NCBI GenBank assembly: GCA_019925795.1
Contig: CM034305.1
Span: 57,958,573-58,022,572 of the forward strand
Length of the DNA stretch: 64,000 nt
Source of the DNA: Dendrobium chrysotoxum
Lineage: Eukaryota; Streptophyta; Magnoliopsida; Asparagales; Orchidaceae
Direction of reading: 5' to 3'
Shown here: piece by piece, positions 32,253 to 44,103 of the stretch
Position numbering within the stretch: the stretch's first letter is position 1
Layout of the letters: each line of letters begins with the position of its first letter
Translations under genes and position numbers: made by a program
Notes under the pieces: model-generated
What the model saw: the letters and a program-made list of their open reading frames with translations, nothing else
Told to the model about the DNA's origin: nothing
The model's database searches: none

Positions 32253-32750
32253 AAACATCAAAGCTCCAGAAGTCCAAAAATATGCATCCCACCCTTCGGG
32301 GAAATTTTTGCACAATTTAAAATTTGGAAAGAATCCTTTCTTTGGTGTAGAGGTCCCGAACAACTTCAAAAGTATCAAAATTGAGTCTAGAATGTTGAAA
32401 AATGGTTCTGGGGACCCAAAAAATATTCAATTTAACCTTTCCGGGCCAAACATTGGACCCAAAAATGGGTCGGGACGGACCAGCTGCCATCGGCCGCCAC
32501 CGGCGCAGCATTCCGCACCGTGCTGGCCAGCTAGCCTGCCGGACTACCCGCTCGCCTGCCCACACACCGTGGTTGCTGCCCTAGCGTCACGGCTCCTATC
32601 TGCGCTGCCTGGGTCTGTAGCCAGCTGCCTTCAATGTCGTGGCTGGCGATTGGCTGTCCCGGGCGGTTAGCTCCGGCGGTTGGTTAACCGCTGGCTAATC
32701 GATGGCTATCTGCCAGCGGTTAGGGCAATTTTTTTTTATAAAAATAAATA

Positions 32751-32838
<88 letters not shown>

Positions 32839-33910
32839 TTTTTCAAAATTTCCAAAACGCCCTCACCTCAACTATAAATTGGCCCCTTAGGCCTTCAAAA
32901 CCTACACCTCTCTTCTTCTTCCCTATTCTTCTTTCATTTGAGGCCTTCCCCTGGCCCTATACAGGCGGCATCCCCTGTTCAGGCCCAGGGCCCCTCTCTG
33001 CAAGAAGGAGGTTCCCCCCTTCCGCCACTCTCCTCTTCTGCCTTCTCTTCTTTCATTTGAGGCCTTCCCCTTGCCATGCACTAGCGATATCCCCTGTCCA
33101 GGCCAGGGCCCCTCACTGCAAGAAAGAGATTTCTCCCCATTTTTTGAGAGACCATGCAAAGGTCCGACATTATTCGGTGGAATTCTAGCAACAGACGGAA
33201 GTCTGACGTAAGGAAGAAGTCCGGTGGCAGGTAGAAGTCCAGCGTCGGGTAAAAAACCAATGAAAGTCCGGTGTTGAGTAGAAGTATGATGTCGGGTTGA
33301 GATTCGACGTTGGGTAGAAGTCCGATGAAAGTGCTTTGAAGGGCAGAAGTCTGATGACTGGTGGAAACTTGGCATCGAGTAGGAGTCCGACGGGAGTTCG
33401 ACGATGGGCGGAAGTCTGACGACGGGTTGAGATTCGACGTTGGGTAGAACTCTGATGAAGGTCCAGTGACGGGCAAAAGTCAGGTGATGGGTAGAAGTCC
33501 GGCGTCGGGTAGAAATCCGACGAGGATCCGACGACTGGCAGAAGTCCAGCATCAGGAAGAACTCCGATGAAGGTCCAGCGATGGGCAGAAGTCTGACATC
33601 GGGTAGAACTCCGATGAAGGTCCGACGATGGCAGAATTCCTGTGTCGGGTAGAAATCCGACGAGGATCTGGAGATGGCAGGAAGTTTATCGTCGGGGGCT
33701 TCTTGATGGCGTGAGCCTGTGTGAAAGAGGTTGAGAGAATCCAACATGGATGTATAACCTATTCGAGGTTGTATGTCAGAGCACTGCTCGATGACGTTAA
33801 CCTATATGGAAGAGGTTGAGAGAATCCACCAAGAATGTATAACCTATCCGAGATTGTGTGTTAGAACACTGCTCGATGATGTTAACCTGTGTGGAAGAGG
33901 TTGAGAAAAT
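32253..33910 (-). other. Gypsy internal region: repeats, no pol
   Basis: Holds a GC-rich part (32460-32700), a long TA run (32757-32834), a 119-bp imperfect duplication (about 32925-33043 and 33044-33162, TTCTTTCATTTGAGGCC at both starts), and a degenerate ~19-20-bp repeat of GGGTAGAAGTCCGACG type (33180-33690). A further ~100-bp degenerate repeat starts at 33715 (GTGGAAGAGGTTGAGA) and resumes after the nested element at 42063. A minus-strand frame of 274 codons (32923-33747) is Ser/Arg/Thr-rich repeat translation with no known domain. Confidence 0.6.
32757..32834. repeat. (TA)n microsatellite, ~39 units
   Basis: Uninterrupted TA dinucleotides inside the gypsy internal region. Confidence 0.98.
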
Positions 33911-33915
33911 CCACC
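33911..33915. repeat. Left TSD (CCACC) of the nested non-coding element
   Basis: CCACC, identical to 42063-42067. The host gypsy repeat (AGGTTGAGAAAATCCACC / AAGGATGTATGATCTATCCG) joins cleanly across the site. Confidence 0.88.
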
Positions 33916-34079
33916 TGTTGACCTCATTTTTGTATGAGGTCAGTAGGACCAATCCAGACCTTAGGATCTTTCCAATCCTTAGGATCAATCTTAACCCTAG
34001 GATCAATCTGATCTTAGATCAATCCAGACTTTAAGATCAATCCAAATTCGAATCAATCCTGACCCCAGATCAATACAAT

Positions 34080-34500
34080 TTAAGACAAATCTAGATTCTA
34101 GGATTCTCCTAGACTTTAGACCCTAGGATCTATTCTAGACCCTAGGATTCTACCTGACTCTAGATCATATAATCCTCTTAGACCTTAGGATTCTCCTAGA
34201 TCTATCTAGAGCTTAGGATTCTTCTAGATCCTAAGACTATTCTAGATCCCAGACCCTAGGACTTCCAGACCCTAAGATCTTCCTAGAAATCAAACCTTAG
34301 GATCTACTCTAGATCCTAAGATCCTTTTAAATCTTGAATCTTAGGATTCCTAGATCTTAGGATTCCTAGATCTTAGGATTCTTATAGATTCTAGGATCTC
34401 CCCAGACTCCAGTCCCTAGGATCTATTCTAGACCCTAGGATTCCCTTAAGCTGATTTGGACCCTAGGACCTATTCTAAACCCTAGGATTCCTCTAGATCA
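34080..34500. repeat. Degenerate CCTAGGATT/TCTAGACC repeats
   Basis: Many copies of CCTAGGAT, TTAGGATTC and TCTAGA(C/T)C in ~420 bp with units of about 15-25 bp and irregular spacing. Self-complementary words (CCTAGG, TCTAGA) make the region prone to folding. Confidence 0.75.
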
Positions 34501-34929
34501 GTCCAAACTTCAATTCAATCTAGACTTAATTCAAACCATATCATTCAAACTCAAAATCCAATTCAAAACCAGATTTCCAGATTCAAATCCAAGGCCAAAG
34601 GTCTAAGTCCTGAATGCCTTTTCCAGCAAATCTTTGAACATTTCAAAACCCTATCAAATGACCTCTGATTCAAGATCTGTCAGTTCCACACTGATGTGAC
34701 ATGTCTCTAGAGGTAACTCTCCAAATTTGAGCTCATTCTGAGATCTCTAACCCCAGAAACTGAATTGAAATCCAAAGGCTGTAAAACCTTCAAATATTTA
34801 CAGTCTATGCCACTGGACCTGCCATCTAGTGGATCTTGACCCAGGAGCCTTCTACAAAGCCTCCAATCACCTCCAGACCCTTGATTATGATTCATTGAGC
34901 AATAAACTGCATTTTGTTGGACTCAATTT

Positions 34930-35715
34930 GACCCCCAGTTGACCAGGGGTCAAAATGACCAAAATGCCCCTATGGGGTGTAACCGGTCACTTGAACCAAA
35001 TGAGCTCCAAATCAAATGTAGTCACTTCCAGCAAATTTCAAACGTCAAACCAAATCCATTGAACCCAGAACCAGCCCCTGTGTCAACCTGGTTGACCAAG
35101 TCAACCAGGGTTAACCTAGAAGGCTCCTTTAAGGTCAAAACAGGTCATTTTGACCAAATGACCTCCCCAGACCTCGGGACCACTTCCATTAGTCTCCAAA
35201 TGTTATTTCAAATCTGTTGAACTCATTTCCAGACCCTAGACCCACCTGGTTGACCAAGTCAACCAGGGTTGACCTAAAGGCCCATTAAGGGCCCAAATAG
35301 GTCATTTTGACCAAATGACCTCCTCAGACCTTGAGACCACCACCAGTAGACTCAGAATGTCATTCTAAACTGGTCAGACCCATTCCCTGACCCTGGGTCA
35401 ACCTGGTTGACCAAGTCAACCTAGTTGACCCATGTAGCCCATTAAGAGCCCAAATAGGTGATTTGACCCAAATGACCTATTCAAACCCTCAAACCACTTC
35501 TACCAGACTTTAAATATTATTTGAAATTGATTTAGTCCAGACCCTGGCTCTGGGTCAGCCTGGTTGACCAAGTCAACCTAGGTTGACCAGTTCAAACCCT
35601 TGAGCTTTTCCACTTTAAATCAAACATCAAATGCATTCAAATCTCATTCAAATTTCATTCAAATGTACCCTTGATGATTTGGGTTGAATTGAACACCTTG
35701 ACCCAATCACTAGTT
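34930..35715. repeat. 158-bp tandem repeat packed with W-box cores
   Basis: Units start with CCTGGTTGACCAAGTCAACC at 35087, 35245, 35402 and 35559 (spacings 158, 157, 157), with a more divergent unit upstream from about 34930 and a decayed tail to ~35715. Each unit has the palindrome GGTTGACCAAGTCAACC and mostly a second one of type GGTCATTTTGACCAAATGACC. TTGAC is the WRKY-binding W-box core. Confidence 0.88.
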
Positions 35716-36339
35716 GACTTGGTCAACCATACTCATATATGGTCAAATCTAGTCAACATAAAATCCAAACACCACATATATTCAAATCCCATTTAAGTAA
35801 ACTTCAAAACCCTTCAATTTTAGTCTAATGCAAATTTTAAATATCCATGAACATACCATGACTCATATCATGGTCAATTTGACCAAGTCAAACCTTTAAA
35901 AATCTTGGTCAAATGTTTATGATTTTGGTTTAATCACTCAAACTACTTATAGGCTGCCTTAGGATCCTTCCAATTAGCATTTAAGACTCCCCTACTGCCA
36001 CCTCAGCTTCCCTTTTGACTATTGACTAGTCAACCTAGTCAACAAAAGGGTTTTAAGGGCTTTAAATGATCAATTAACCTCCTAAAGCAAATCTCCTCCA
36101 TTCCAAATCATTCCAGCAACTCTAATCTATTTCCAGAAAGCCCTGAAATTCTTTCTAATCCATAGATTAGAAGTTAACCAGCCCAAACGGTCCCAAAGTG
36201 ATTATGCAAGGACAAATTCCCCTTTACACCTAATGTCCTTGTTGTCCTTTTATTCTCCTGCTCCCTAACCGTTTGGGGACAGATGGCAATATCCTAGCAG
36301 CACCCCAAAGCTATCCTAGCCGTCTATTCAAGCAGAGAA

Positions 36340-36600
36340 TAATAGAATAGGGCAAAAGGTCCTTTGGAGCTATCATTCTTGATCTAACCCTCTCTCACTA
36401 CTTCAACATCCTCAAGCCTATCTAAGATTTCGTTCAAGCTCCCTAGAGTTTCTTCAAGCCCTCCCGACCAAAACTCAGCCGTCAGAAGCCGCCGCCGGTG
36501 AGTTTCCGGCCACCTCAAGCCCAAATCCGCCCAAGGAGATATATAGCTCGATCTAGACGTTCTTAAGGCTCGATTTCTTCTACAAACCTAAGCGTGGACA
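36340..36600 (+). promoter_or_regulatory. Leader-like segment of the non-coding element
   Basis: Pyrimidine-rich, C-rich stretch (CTAACCCTCTCTCACTACTTC, then CCGACCAAAACTC and GCCGCCGCCGGTGAGTTTCC) that looks like a plant transcript 5' leader with a GT at a possible splice donor (about 36497). A comparable segment lies at 51840-52150 in member 2. No clear TATA box. This is inferred from composition only. Confidence 0.4.
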
Positions 36601-37073
36601 GTCAACAAGCTTAGAAATGTCTTAAACGGGTTAAACCGTCCATTAAATTGAGGTAAATCCCTAAACCTAGCTTAGGACACCTAGGTTTAATTAGCGACTT
36701 ATTAAGCCTGTTTTAAGTTATAAATTTAATTCCACATTAATTCTGTTCATGAGTACAACTCATGTTTAAAATTTCATATGATTTGATTACCTGAGTAGAG
36801 AGAACAAGCGTTTTATCTGATTTCTAGGGTTTTGGTTAATCCGCATGAACTAGGCTTAATCTGAACCGTTGATCTCTCGATTAACGGTCCAGATCAAGCC
36901 ATTTAATCGTCAGATCAACCCCGCGGTCCGCCCTTCCGTTTATTTCATCATCCGGCTTGATCAGAGCCCTCTAGTCCATACGGCGGACGATCGAACGGAC
37001 GGAGTTGGTTGCTGACGCGGATAAGTAAAGCCGCGTGGGGCCCACACGCCTTTATCATCCACGGGTAATGATT

Positions 37074-37115
37074 GGCGGCGGCGCCAATCATTGCCAATGA
37101 TTGGGCGCCGCCGCC
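37074..37115. repeat. GC-rich hairpin
   Basis: Left arm GGCGGCGGCGCCAATCATT (37074-37092), 3-base loop, right arm AATGATTGGGCGCCGCCGCC (37096-37115): complementary except for one extra G. It lies in a CpG-rich patch (36900-37160) just before a very AT-rich kilobase. Confidence 0.92.
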
Positions 37116-37139
37116 GCGGTTTGCAGCGCCCAATCAAAG

Positions 37140-37745
37140 GGCGCCGCGTGGCGCCACCGTTTTTTTCTTTTTTTTTTCTTAATTTCTAATTATTATTTTT
37201 TTAAATTAGATTTTAATTAACAAAAATTAAAAAAAAAATTTAATTTAATTTCAAACTTAAGATTAATATATTATGTATATTATAATCTTTAAAAATAAAA
37301 TAAAATAATCTAATTTAAGTTTATTATTAATTTAAAATATTTTATGTTATTTCAAATATGAATTATTAATTATCTCAAATTAATATTTAATTTAATTAAA
37401 TAAAATATCTTCAAAATTTCAGAAATCTGATTTTGAATTTTTTATTTATTTAAATTATAATATGAATTTCAAATGTTTTAAAATCAAAACCAAAATTAAC
37501 ATATTTAATATTGTTTAAATGATTTTTGTCATTTAAATAATTAAATAATTAACTAATATTTGATTAATTCAATGTTAAATCACTAAATAAATTTTTTATT
37601 TTTTTTTCAAAAGGTTTAATGATTAAAGAACTATTTTAAAACATTACTATTTTGAAACTAAGTCAATTTAAAATATACTTTATATTTTAATTAATTAAGT
37701 AATTAAATACTAATTAGTATTTAATTAAAGTTAAATAATTAAATT

Positions 37746-37794
<49 letters not shown>

Positions 37795-38164
37795 AAATTC
37801 TACTTTGAAAATTTTAATTTAAACTTTAAGATTCAAAACTTTAATTATTTCAAATCATTTGAATCATTTTAATTTTTTTTCAATATTTACATAATAGTTA
37901 ATTAATATTATATTAAATATTTTTCAAAAAAATTATTATTTTCAAATTACATTTAAGGTCAGTGGATCTCTCAAACTATTTAAACTTAAAATATTTTTAA
38001 TTATCTTATTTTAAAACTTATATTATTATATATAGGTTTTATATATAAGTATATTTTAAAACCCATTTTAAAATTATATGTATTTAAATCCTTAAACCTT
38101 GAGAGATCACATGAAAGTTTGAGCATAAATTGAGCTTGATTGAATAGAATTTATGTGGAATGAT
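37140..38164. other. Extremely AT-rich block with (AT)n
   Basis: About one kilobase of nearly pure A/T, including an AT dinucleotide run at 37749-37791. No gene. Member 2 has a similar AT block with a TA run at 60989-61042. Confidence 0.8.
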
Positions 38165-38210
38165 GATTAATCAATGAATAATTACATAATTAATTATTCA
38201 TTGATTAATC
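38165..38210. repeat. Perfect AT-rich hairpin
   Basis: 20-bp arms, GATTAATCAATGAATAATTA (38165-38184) and its exact reverse complement (38191-38210), with a 6-base loop CATAAT. Confidence 0.95.
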
Positions 38211-41200
38211 TTTCAATTAATCAAATTTTAACTTGATTTGTATGTGTAGGTGCACACACCACTTAGTCTTAGGGCTCTCTTAGATCTAGGAGTGATTGTG
38301 TTTATATGTGTGCATATCATGCATGTTATGTCAAGGGTTAGTGAAACCTTGATTCAAACCCAATTAAACTTAGTGCCATCCTTAAGGACAATAATTAAGG
38401 ACCTTGTTTAGAGAATTTAGATTAATTCAAATAATTAGGATATAATTCCAATTGACTTGAAACTCAAACCATTTGAACATAGTGACACCCTCAGCCCTAG
38501 GAAAATTCCCCACTGACTTTTGAGATCATTAAGCCCCCTAATTAACCTAATCAAGTTTAAACCTTACTTAAGCCTTAAAACCTTCCAAAAATTATAATAA
38601 ATCAAATTAAAATCCAAAAATTACAAGTAATACCTCAAATTGACCAGAATTGAACCCTTGATCAATGAAAAATAGAAGCCCCTTGACTGGACTTCAAAAT
38701 TAAGTTTAATTTAAGTTTAATTGAAATTCAATATTTAATTAATTTAATTAATTAAAAATAATTAAAAATTCCAAAAATTTCTCAAACACTTGGAAATCAC
38801 TCCTTAGGTCATTCCTGACCTTTGGAGTTGATTTCAAGGAGTTTGGAGATCATTTGGATTCAAACCACAAAAAGGGCTTTAATTAAACAATTTAAATAAT
38901 TCATTAAATACTCAAAACTTCAAAAATTCATAACTAATTCAAATAAACTCCAAATTGAGCAAACTCAAAGGCATACAACTCATCTTAAGGTCTAATATTT
39001 ATTAAAAATGTTAAGTTTCCAGAAACCAAACAAATTTGAAAAAGTCAACTTCTGGTCAAACTTAGTTCAAAATCAAGTCAATACTTCAAACCTTCATAAT
39101 AAAATGTAGAAAAATCCAATTTCAGTGTACTTACTGTCTAACTGATTGTATTAAGGTCTAGTATTTTAATAAAATATTAAATTTCCAGAAAACACTTTAA
39201 ATCAAAAAGTCAATTTTTGCCCCCTTGAATTAAATGAATAAAATAATCAAAAATTTCCAAAATTCAATAAATTGTCAAAAATTCCAGAAAACATCAATAT
39301 GAACTTAAAACCAGCAACCAACCAATCTTAATTAAAACTTAATCAACCTTTAAGCCTTAATCAAACTCAAATCATTTAATTATACCGGGTACCACTGGGT
39401 AACCCAGGCCTACGAGGCTATTAAATTAGCCCCAAGGAAGGTGAAATAAACTTCACGGCCTCGGTGTGTAACAAAGGTGATATCCTACAAACAATTAAAA
39501 TCAAATTCAAAATCAATTTCAAGTTATTAATATTTAAATTCAAATTAAATCTTCCCTTAAACCTTCAACTAACTTGAACCTCAAACAACTTCAATCAATT
39601 ACCTACTTATGACATATCAAAGCCACACAGCCTATCTCACACACTTTAGATGGTTTGCTAGGACAACCAACTCTAGTCTTAGGTTAAGCCGGTGTTTATT
39701 TTTCTGCTGTGTGTCGGGTTTTCGAGCTTTTACTGCATGCTGTTTGCTAGTAGTAGAATTGATGTGATTGTTTATTTATTTAATGCACTCTGTGATGTGA
39801 TTGATTGTACGATTAGATCTACCCCTAGGCTAGGAACGATTTGTACTAATTCAATCTTATGCAGGTGGCCATGCTCATACAGGGCATAAATTAAAGGGGG
39901 CAAAAATCATAAATATTAAATTGCACAGGTGCTCCAGAAAACTGCTAAGACCCCCTTTAAAATTAAAAGAGCATGGCCAAGCGTGGCTGTGATTGAGCAT
40001 TTTTAAATTTCAAAAATATAACTGCTTGGGATATTTCTAAACTGTTGATTATTATGATAACCTTGCAGGTTGTTGAGTCTAGATTTTTAATTTTCATTAA
40101 TGTAATTTGATTTGATTTTGAGTTGTATTATTTAAAGTACTTTGAGATTGAGATATTTAAAATCTAATTTGGAATCCAAAGAGGAAGGAACATCCCTTAG
40201 GGGAGAGTTCTTATCCATTTGGAGATCCAAATTATGATGAAATTCAAGTATCCAAAGAGAAAAGATAACACCCATATCCAGGGGGAGTTTCTTTTCATTT
40301 GGATATCCAGACCCGACGATCCAAGGAGTTCTAAGGAGACGAAGAAGTGAAGAACGAGAAGAATCTCAAATCTCAAAGTCACTTGAGTCTTAGGAGTAGA
40401 ATCCGGGTTGTAGTCAGTGGTACCCGGCCACTTTACTTTCCTGCAGACCCTGGGTTGTATAATTAAGGGCACTTGCCTATGGACTTTCAATTTGAGCATT
40501 TTATTTAATTAATTTAATTATTTAATTGATTTGATTTATGTGTTGATTGCGATTAAGGACCCGTATGCTTTTAGTAGTTTATTTGACGTTCTTGCATGTC
40601 GATTTTGATTTAGCCTGGAACTCGATCGGAGGCTCGTGAGGGTACGGTCATCAACCTTTTCTACTTAAATAAAATTTAAAATTTTAAGCTCAGATAGAAA
40701 CTCTAACGCTCTTAAGAAGTAAGCCCGGACTCGCCGGGAGTTTTTCAAGCATACATATTGACTTTTCTCATCCGTGTTAGGCACCTCCCCGCCTGCGGGT
40801 TCTGGCAGACCACCTGACCTATTAGGGTGCAGTTCTGTCCAAGGGGATGTTGTGCAATCTTTAGGATAAAACCTATTTTTAAGCCTGTTTTAAAACTGCT
40901 TCATTTTGATTTAAGCATTTCATCGAGTCAACTAGCATGCATTGCATTAGATACAAATTAAAAATCGAGTCTAAATCTTAATTGCATTTTATTTAGACAT
41001 TTAACCCAACATATGTTAAGGGGTCAATTAGGATTTGCTCTAGATGTCGACCCCAATTCTTTAAACCAATTTTAATCAATGTCCTTAACCACTCTACATT
41101 TAAAGACTTTGACTCATGGTTTTAAAAGCGTTTAGGTGGTTTAGCTGGCTCCCTAATCCAGGCCGGGGTAAGTCTAGATTGCATTGCATTAGCCAGGATC

Positions 41201-41719
41201 GGGGTTACTGATTCTCAGTACCCATTTTTAGACATAGGTTCTGAGGCAAATGTTCAATCCTAAGACCTCAATCTTTCGGGAATCTAATTCCCACTTTCTA
41301 ATAAAATTGACCATTCGAATTAAAAATCTCTTTCAATCAAATTCAAACCCAACACTTAGGATAGTTTGAGGTGTTTCTGAAGTAATTCAGAATCTCAAAG
41401 CACCTCCTACTCTTCTTCCTTTGACTCCAGAAATAACTGTTCAAATTTGATCCAGTCCCTGTTGAATTTTCAGTCCCTTAACCTCCTTTGACATCAAGCT
41501 TTGAAATCTTAAATGAAATTCGTATCTCTATTTTAATCGAGAGTATTCGTAGGAAATTTTCTGGTTTCCTACGATGTAATTAACTACGAGGGCTTGCGCT
41601 CGTAGGAGATTTAGAAACCCAGACCTGATTTTCAAAATCAAGCTTTTTCAAAATTTCAATTAATTATCTTTAGAAAATTTAAAAGACAACGATCATTATC
41701 CTCATTTTCAAATGATCGA
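38211..41719. other. Non-coding body of the large element
   Basis: No open frame with a recognisable domain on either strand. AT-rich with islands of higher GC (39400-39470, 40390-40460, 40720-40860). 40730-40860 has a Cys-free, stop-rich text. 41340-41600 is clearly similar to 62700-62970 in member 2 (e.g. CCTTTGACTCCAGAA versus CCTTCGACTCCAGAA), which links the two elements. Confidence 0.6.
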
Positions 41720-42000
41720 TAATAGACGATATCCTCTTTCCTTGGAAAGATATATCGTACTATTATCGTGATCTTGATTATGAAATTAATGATCTTTTTA
41801 CTAGATTATTATAGTTAAACATTGGATTAAGCACCATTTTGATTCTTCAGGATCATATGTTGTTTCTCCTTGAGTTTGATTACGATAATCAGATAAATCC
41901 AAAGATTTGTAATCGGAACCTATTAGGGAACGATATGTTCACCTTTTGAGGTGATATATCATTCATAATAAGTGTTCGATTATAAAATTTTAAATTCCAG
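41720..42000. repeat. Terminal ~100-bp hairpin-bearing repeats, 3 units
   Basis: Units centred near 41728, 41832 and 41931, each with a short inverted repeat of GATATC-CT-TTTCC/GGAAAG-GATATATC type followed by TTGATTA or TCGATTA and T. The same design occurs four times near the end of member 2 (63075-63435). Confidence 0.65.
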
Positions 42001-42062
42001 AAATTAAATGTCCCAAAGAAAATTAAACACCTTTTCAAAACAATATATTTTTCAATCAAACA

Positions 42063-42599
42063 CCACCAAGGATGTATGATCTATCCGAGGTTGTATGTCA
42101 GATCCCTGATTGATGACATTAACCTGTGTGGAAGAGGTCGAGATTGAATCCCCCTAGGATTGATTCTCCAGTGATTGAGACACAATAAAGATTGTGTATT
42201 TCTCGAATTAAGGATTAAGAGACTATATTTGCTGGTAGTTTTTCATTATCATCATTTTTTATTCTTTTTTAAAGAAGTTAATAATATCAAAATGATGTGC
42301 ACAACACATTACTATATTATGTAGAATAATATAACAACTTCCTAATACAACCTAGAGATATAAGTGTTACACCATGCTAAAAACATATGTACGGGGATAA
42401 TATAAGGTTTGACTTGAAAGAGAAAAAGAACTAGGGATATCATAACGACACCCTACTTATAAAAAGGGACACGACGAAATAAGATGACTACTATTACTAA
42501 CGCAAATACATACATTGTGTGATCATTTGATCTCACCAACTATTTGAATATGATTCAATGGTTATCTTTATTGTTGTTGATTTTTCCCCCCAACATCAT
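42063..42599 (-). other. Gypsy internal region between gag and the nested element
   Basis: Begins with the right TSD copy (CCACC, 42063-42067) and the end of the GTGGAAGAGGT repeat. The rest is AT-rich without pol motifs, confirming that pol is missing rather than pushed aside by the insertion. Confidence 0.6.
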
Positions 42600-44083
42600 C
42601 TCGAGTAGGTGAGCTTTGGATGAATTTCCAGAGATATCCTTATCGGATCAACCTCTCAATCTCATCCTTAAGTTATTTGCAAGCTTCAATAATGTGTCCA
42701 CGACTACGGTGAAAATGACAGTATTGATCTTGATTTCCTACGTTCGGCTTCAAAGGGTACTTAATATTTTCTTGATCTCGGATGGCCATCAACACATTTG
42801 CTCGAGGGGAATTGAGTGGTGTATACTCCTCCTCTTGTTGAAACTCACGTCATGGTACTGGGGGTCTAGGAGAGACATTTTTCTTTCATTGTGAGAAAGA
42901 GTCCTCCATTGTAGAGGCATTTTTATGTTTTTTAGGAGTTTGCTCAAACTGCTTCCTGTGGGTATTAATGGCTTCATCCGCTGATATTTGCGTCTCCATA
43001 CAATGGATCAGGTCAACATAAGAGGGAACCGTGTCTCGCATAAGTGCTAAGTAAAAGGGGCCAGGATGAAGCCTTCTAAGAAAACATCCTCTAAGTAACT
43101 CAGGATCTACTCCAGGAATTTGTCGAGCTTCAGTAGAAAATCTCTGGAAGTACTCCTTGAGTGACTCATTTTCATTCTGTCGGATTCCTGAGAGGTGGGA
43201 AGAGTCTTTAACTATTCTCTGGTTGGTAATGAACTGCTCGACGAATATTTTAGCTAACTTGATGAATGTAGGAATTGTTCCAGCTGGAAGTGAGTAGAAC
43301 CACGTTTGAGCTTGTCCTTTGGTGGTAGCAGGAAAACTTGGCATAGGAGCACGTTTGAGGCTCGTTGTATATGTATGATGGTCCTATAGTGATCGATATG
43401 CTCATACGGGTCAGATGTCCCGTCGTATGGATCAATGTTTGGTAGTTTGAACCCTACCGGGATAGGGTGTTATAGGATGGCTTCAGCCAGGGGTGAGGAC
43501 TCCTGGAAGTCCCGCTGACGAAGAGATTGCCTTACACCTCCTTCAGGGAACTCTTCTTGAACCAATCTTCATAGTTCATGTCGTAGGATGTTGTGAGGTG
43601 GGACTAAGTCCTCGGGGACATCTAGAGGAATACGAGGTTGTTGACCTGCGCACGAAGGATGGGTAGAGCTTGCTGTGTAAGTAAGTTCATTGTCTTGATG
43701 CGTCAGAGGATGCCTCCTTGGTGGAGGGAAAGGAATCTCAACATGAAGATGTTCTAGTGGAACTTCTCCGACCTGGGGTGGATCTCGAGGGAGAAGGATC
43801 TCTTCCTGTGGGGCTAGTGCTGGTTGTCGGGTCTCTCGTAGGAGTTGAAGGATCTCATTATGAGATTCTTCTATTCTTTGAATACGATCTTCTAGGGATG
43901 GTCCTGATTTCCCTTCTCTAGCAGCATTCCCCCCCCCCCAGGATGAAAAGAGGTGGATACTGGGTGTCCATGATTCATAGACTGATTTTGGTATTGATGC
44001 GAATTGGAGCGGGAGGCTCCCACAATGCGATTGTTGCACCTATTGGCCATTGTAGTGGTGTTTTGAGATAGTGGGACTGGCAT
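42600..44083 (-). pseudogene. Gypsy gag, broken
   Basis: Minus-strand gag from an ATG near 44050 (MANRCNNRIVGASRSNSHQY). A run of C at 43930-43938 marks a frame change. Then a coiled-coil-like part (LEDRIQRIEESHNEILQLLR), the PYDGTSDPYEHIDHY segment (~43395-43440), the Retrotrans_gag domain in 42886-43344 (GQAQTWFYSLPAGTIPTF, then ESLKEYFQRFSTEARQIPGV) and a terminal knuckle-like part (YCHFHRSRGHIIEACK, stop, LKDEIERLIR, ~42650-42735). The pattern is that of non-chromovirus gypsy gag (Athila/Tat-like). At least three stops and two frame changes. Confidence 0.87.
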
Positions 44084-44090
44084 TCCTATA

Positions 44091-44103
44091 GATGACGCCA
44101 AAC
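44091..44103 (-). promoter_or_regulatory. Primer binding site of the gypsy element
   Basis: The minus strand reads GTTTGGCGTCATC right after the LTR end ...CTCACAACA. A TGGCG-type primer site is usual for plant gypsy elements; I cannot name the tRNA with certainty. Confidence 0.65.

Larger units (their letters stand above)
33916..42062. mobile_element. Large non-coding TG...CA element, member 1 (possible giant solo LTR)
   Basis: 8,147 bp from TGTTGACCTCATTTTTG to ...CAATCAAACA, with a perfect 5-bp TSD. TG...CA ends plus 5-bp TSD are the signature of LTR retrotransposon ends. Yet the first and last 1.5 kb show no similarity to each other, there is no PBS, and no protein domain is visible. The simplest reading is a solo LTR of a very large LTR family. 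Features: CTAGG-rich repeats (34080-34500), 158-bp W-box repeats (34930-35600), leader-like segment (36340-36600), GC hairpin, long AT-rich part with a TA run, AT hairpin, terminal hairpin repeats. A second member is at 51016-63497. Confidence 0.75.

Noticed and set aside
32923..33747. 274-codon minus-strand open frame
   Set aside because: Ser/Arg/Thr-rich translation of a ~20-bp degenerate repeat and a 119-bp duplication; no domain.
36948..37133. Small Ala/Gly-rich frame at the GC patch
   Set aside because: It is the translation of a GC-rich hairpin; no support as a gene.
33916..42062. Helitron
   Set aside because: Helitrons make no target duplication and end CTRR; this unit has TG...CA ends with a 5-bp duplication.
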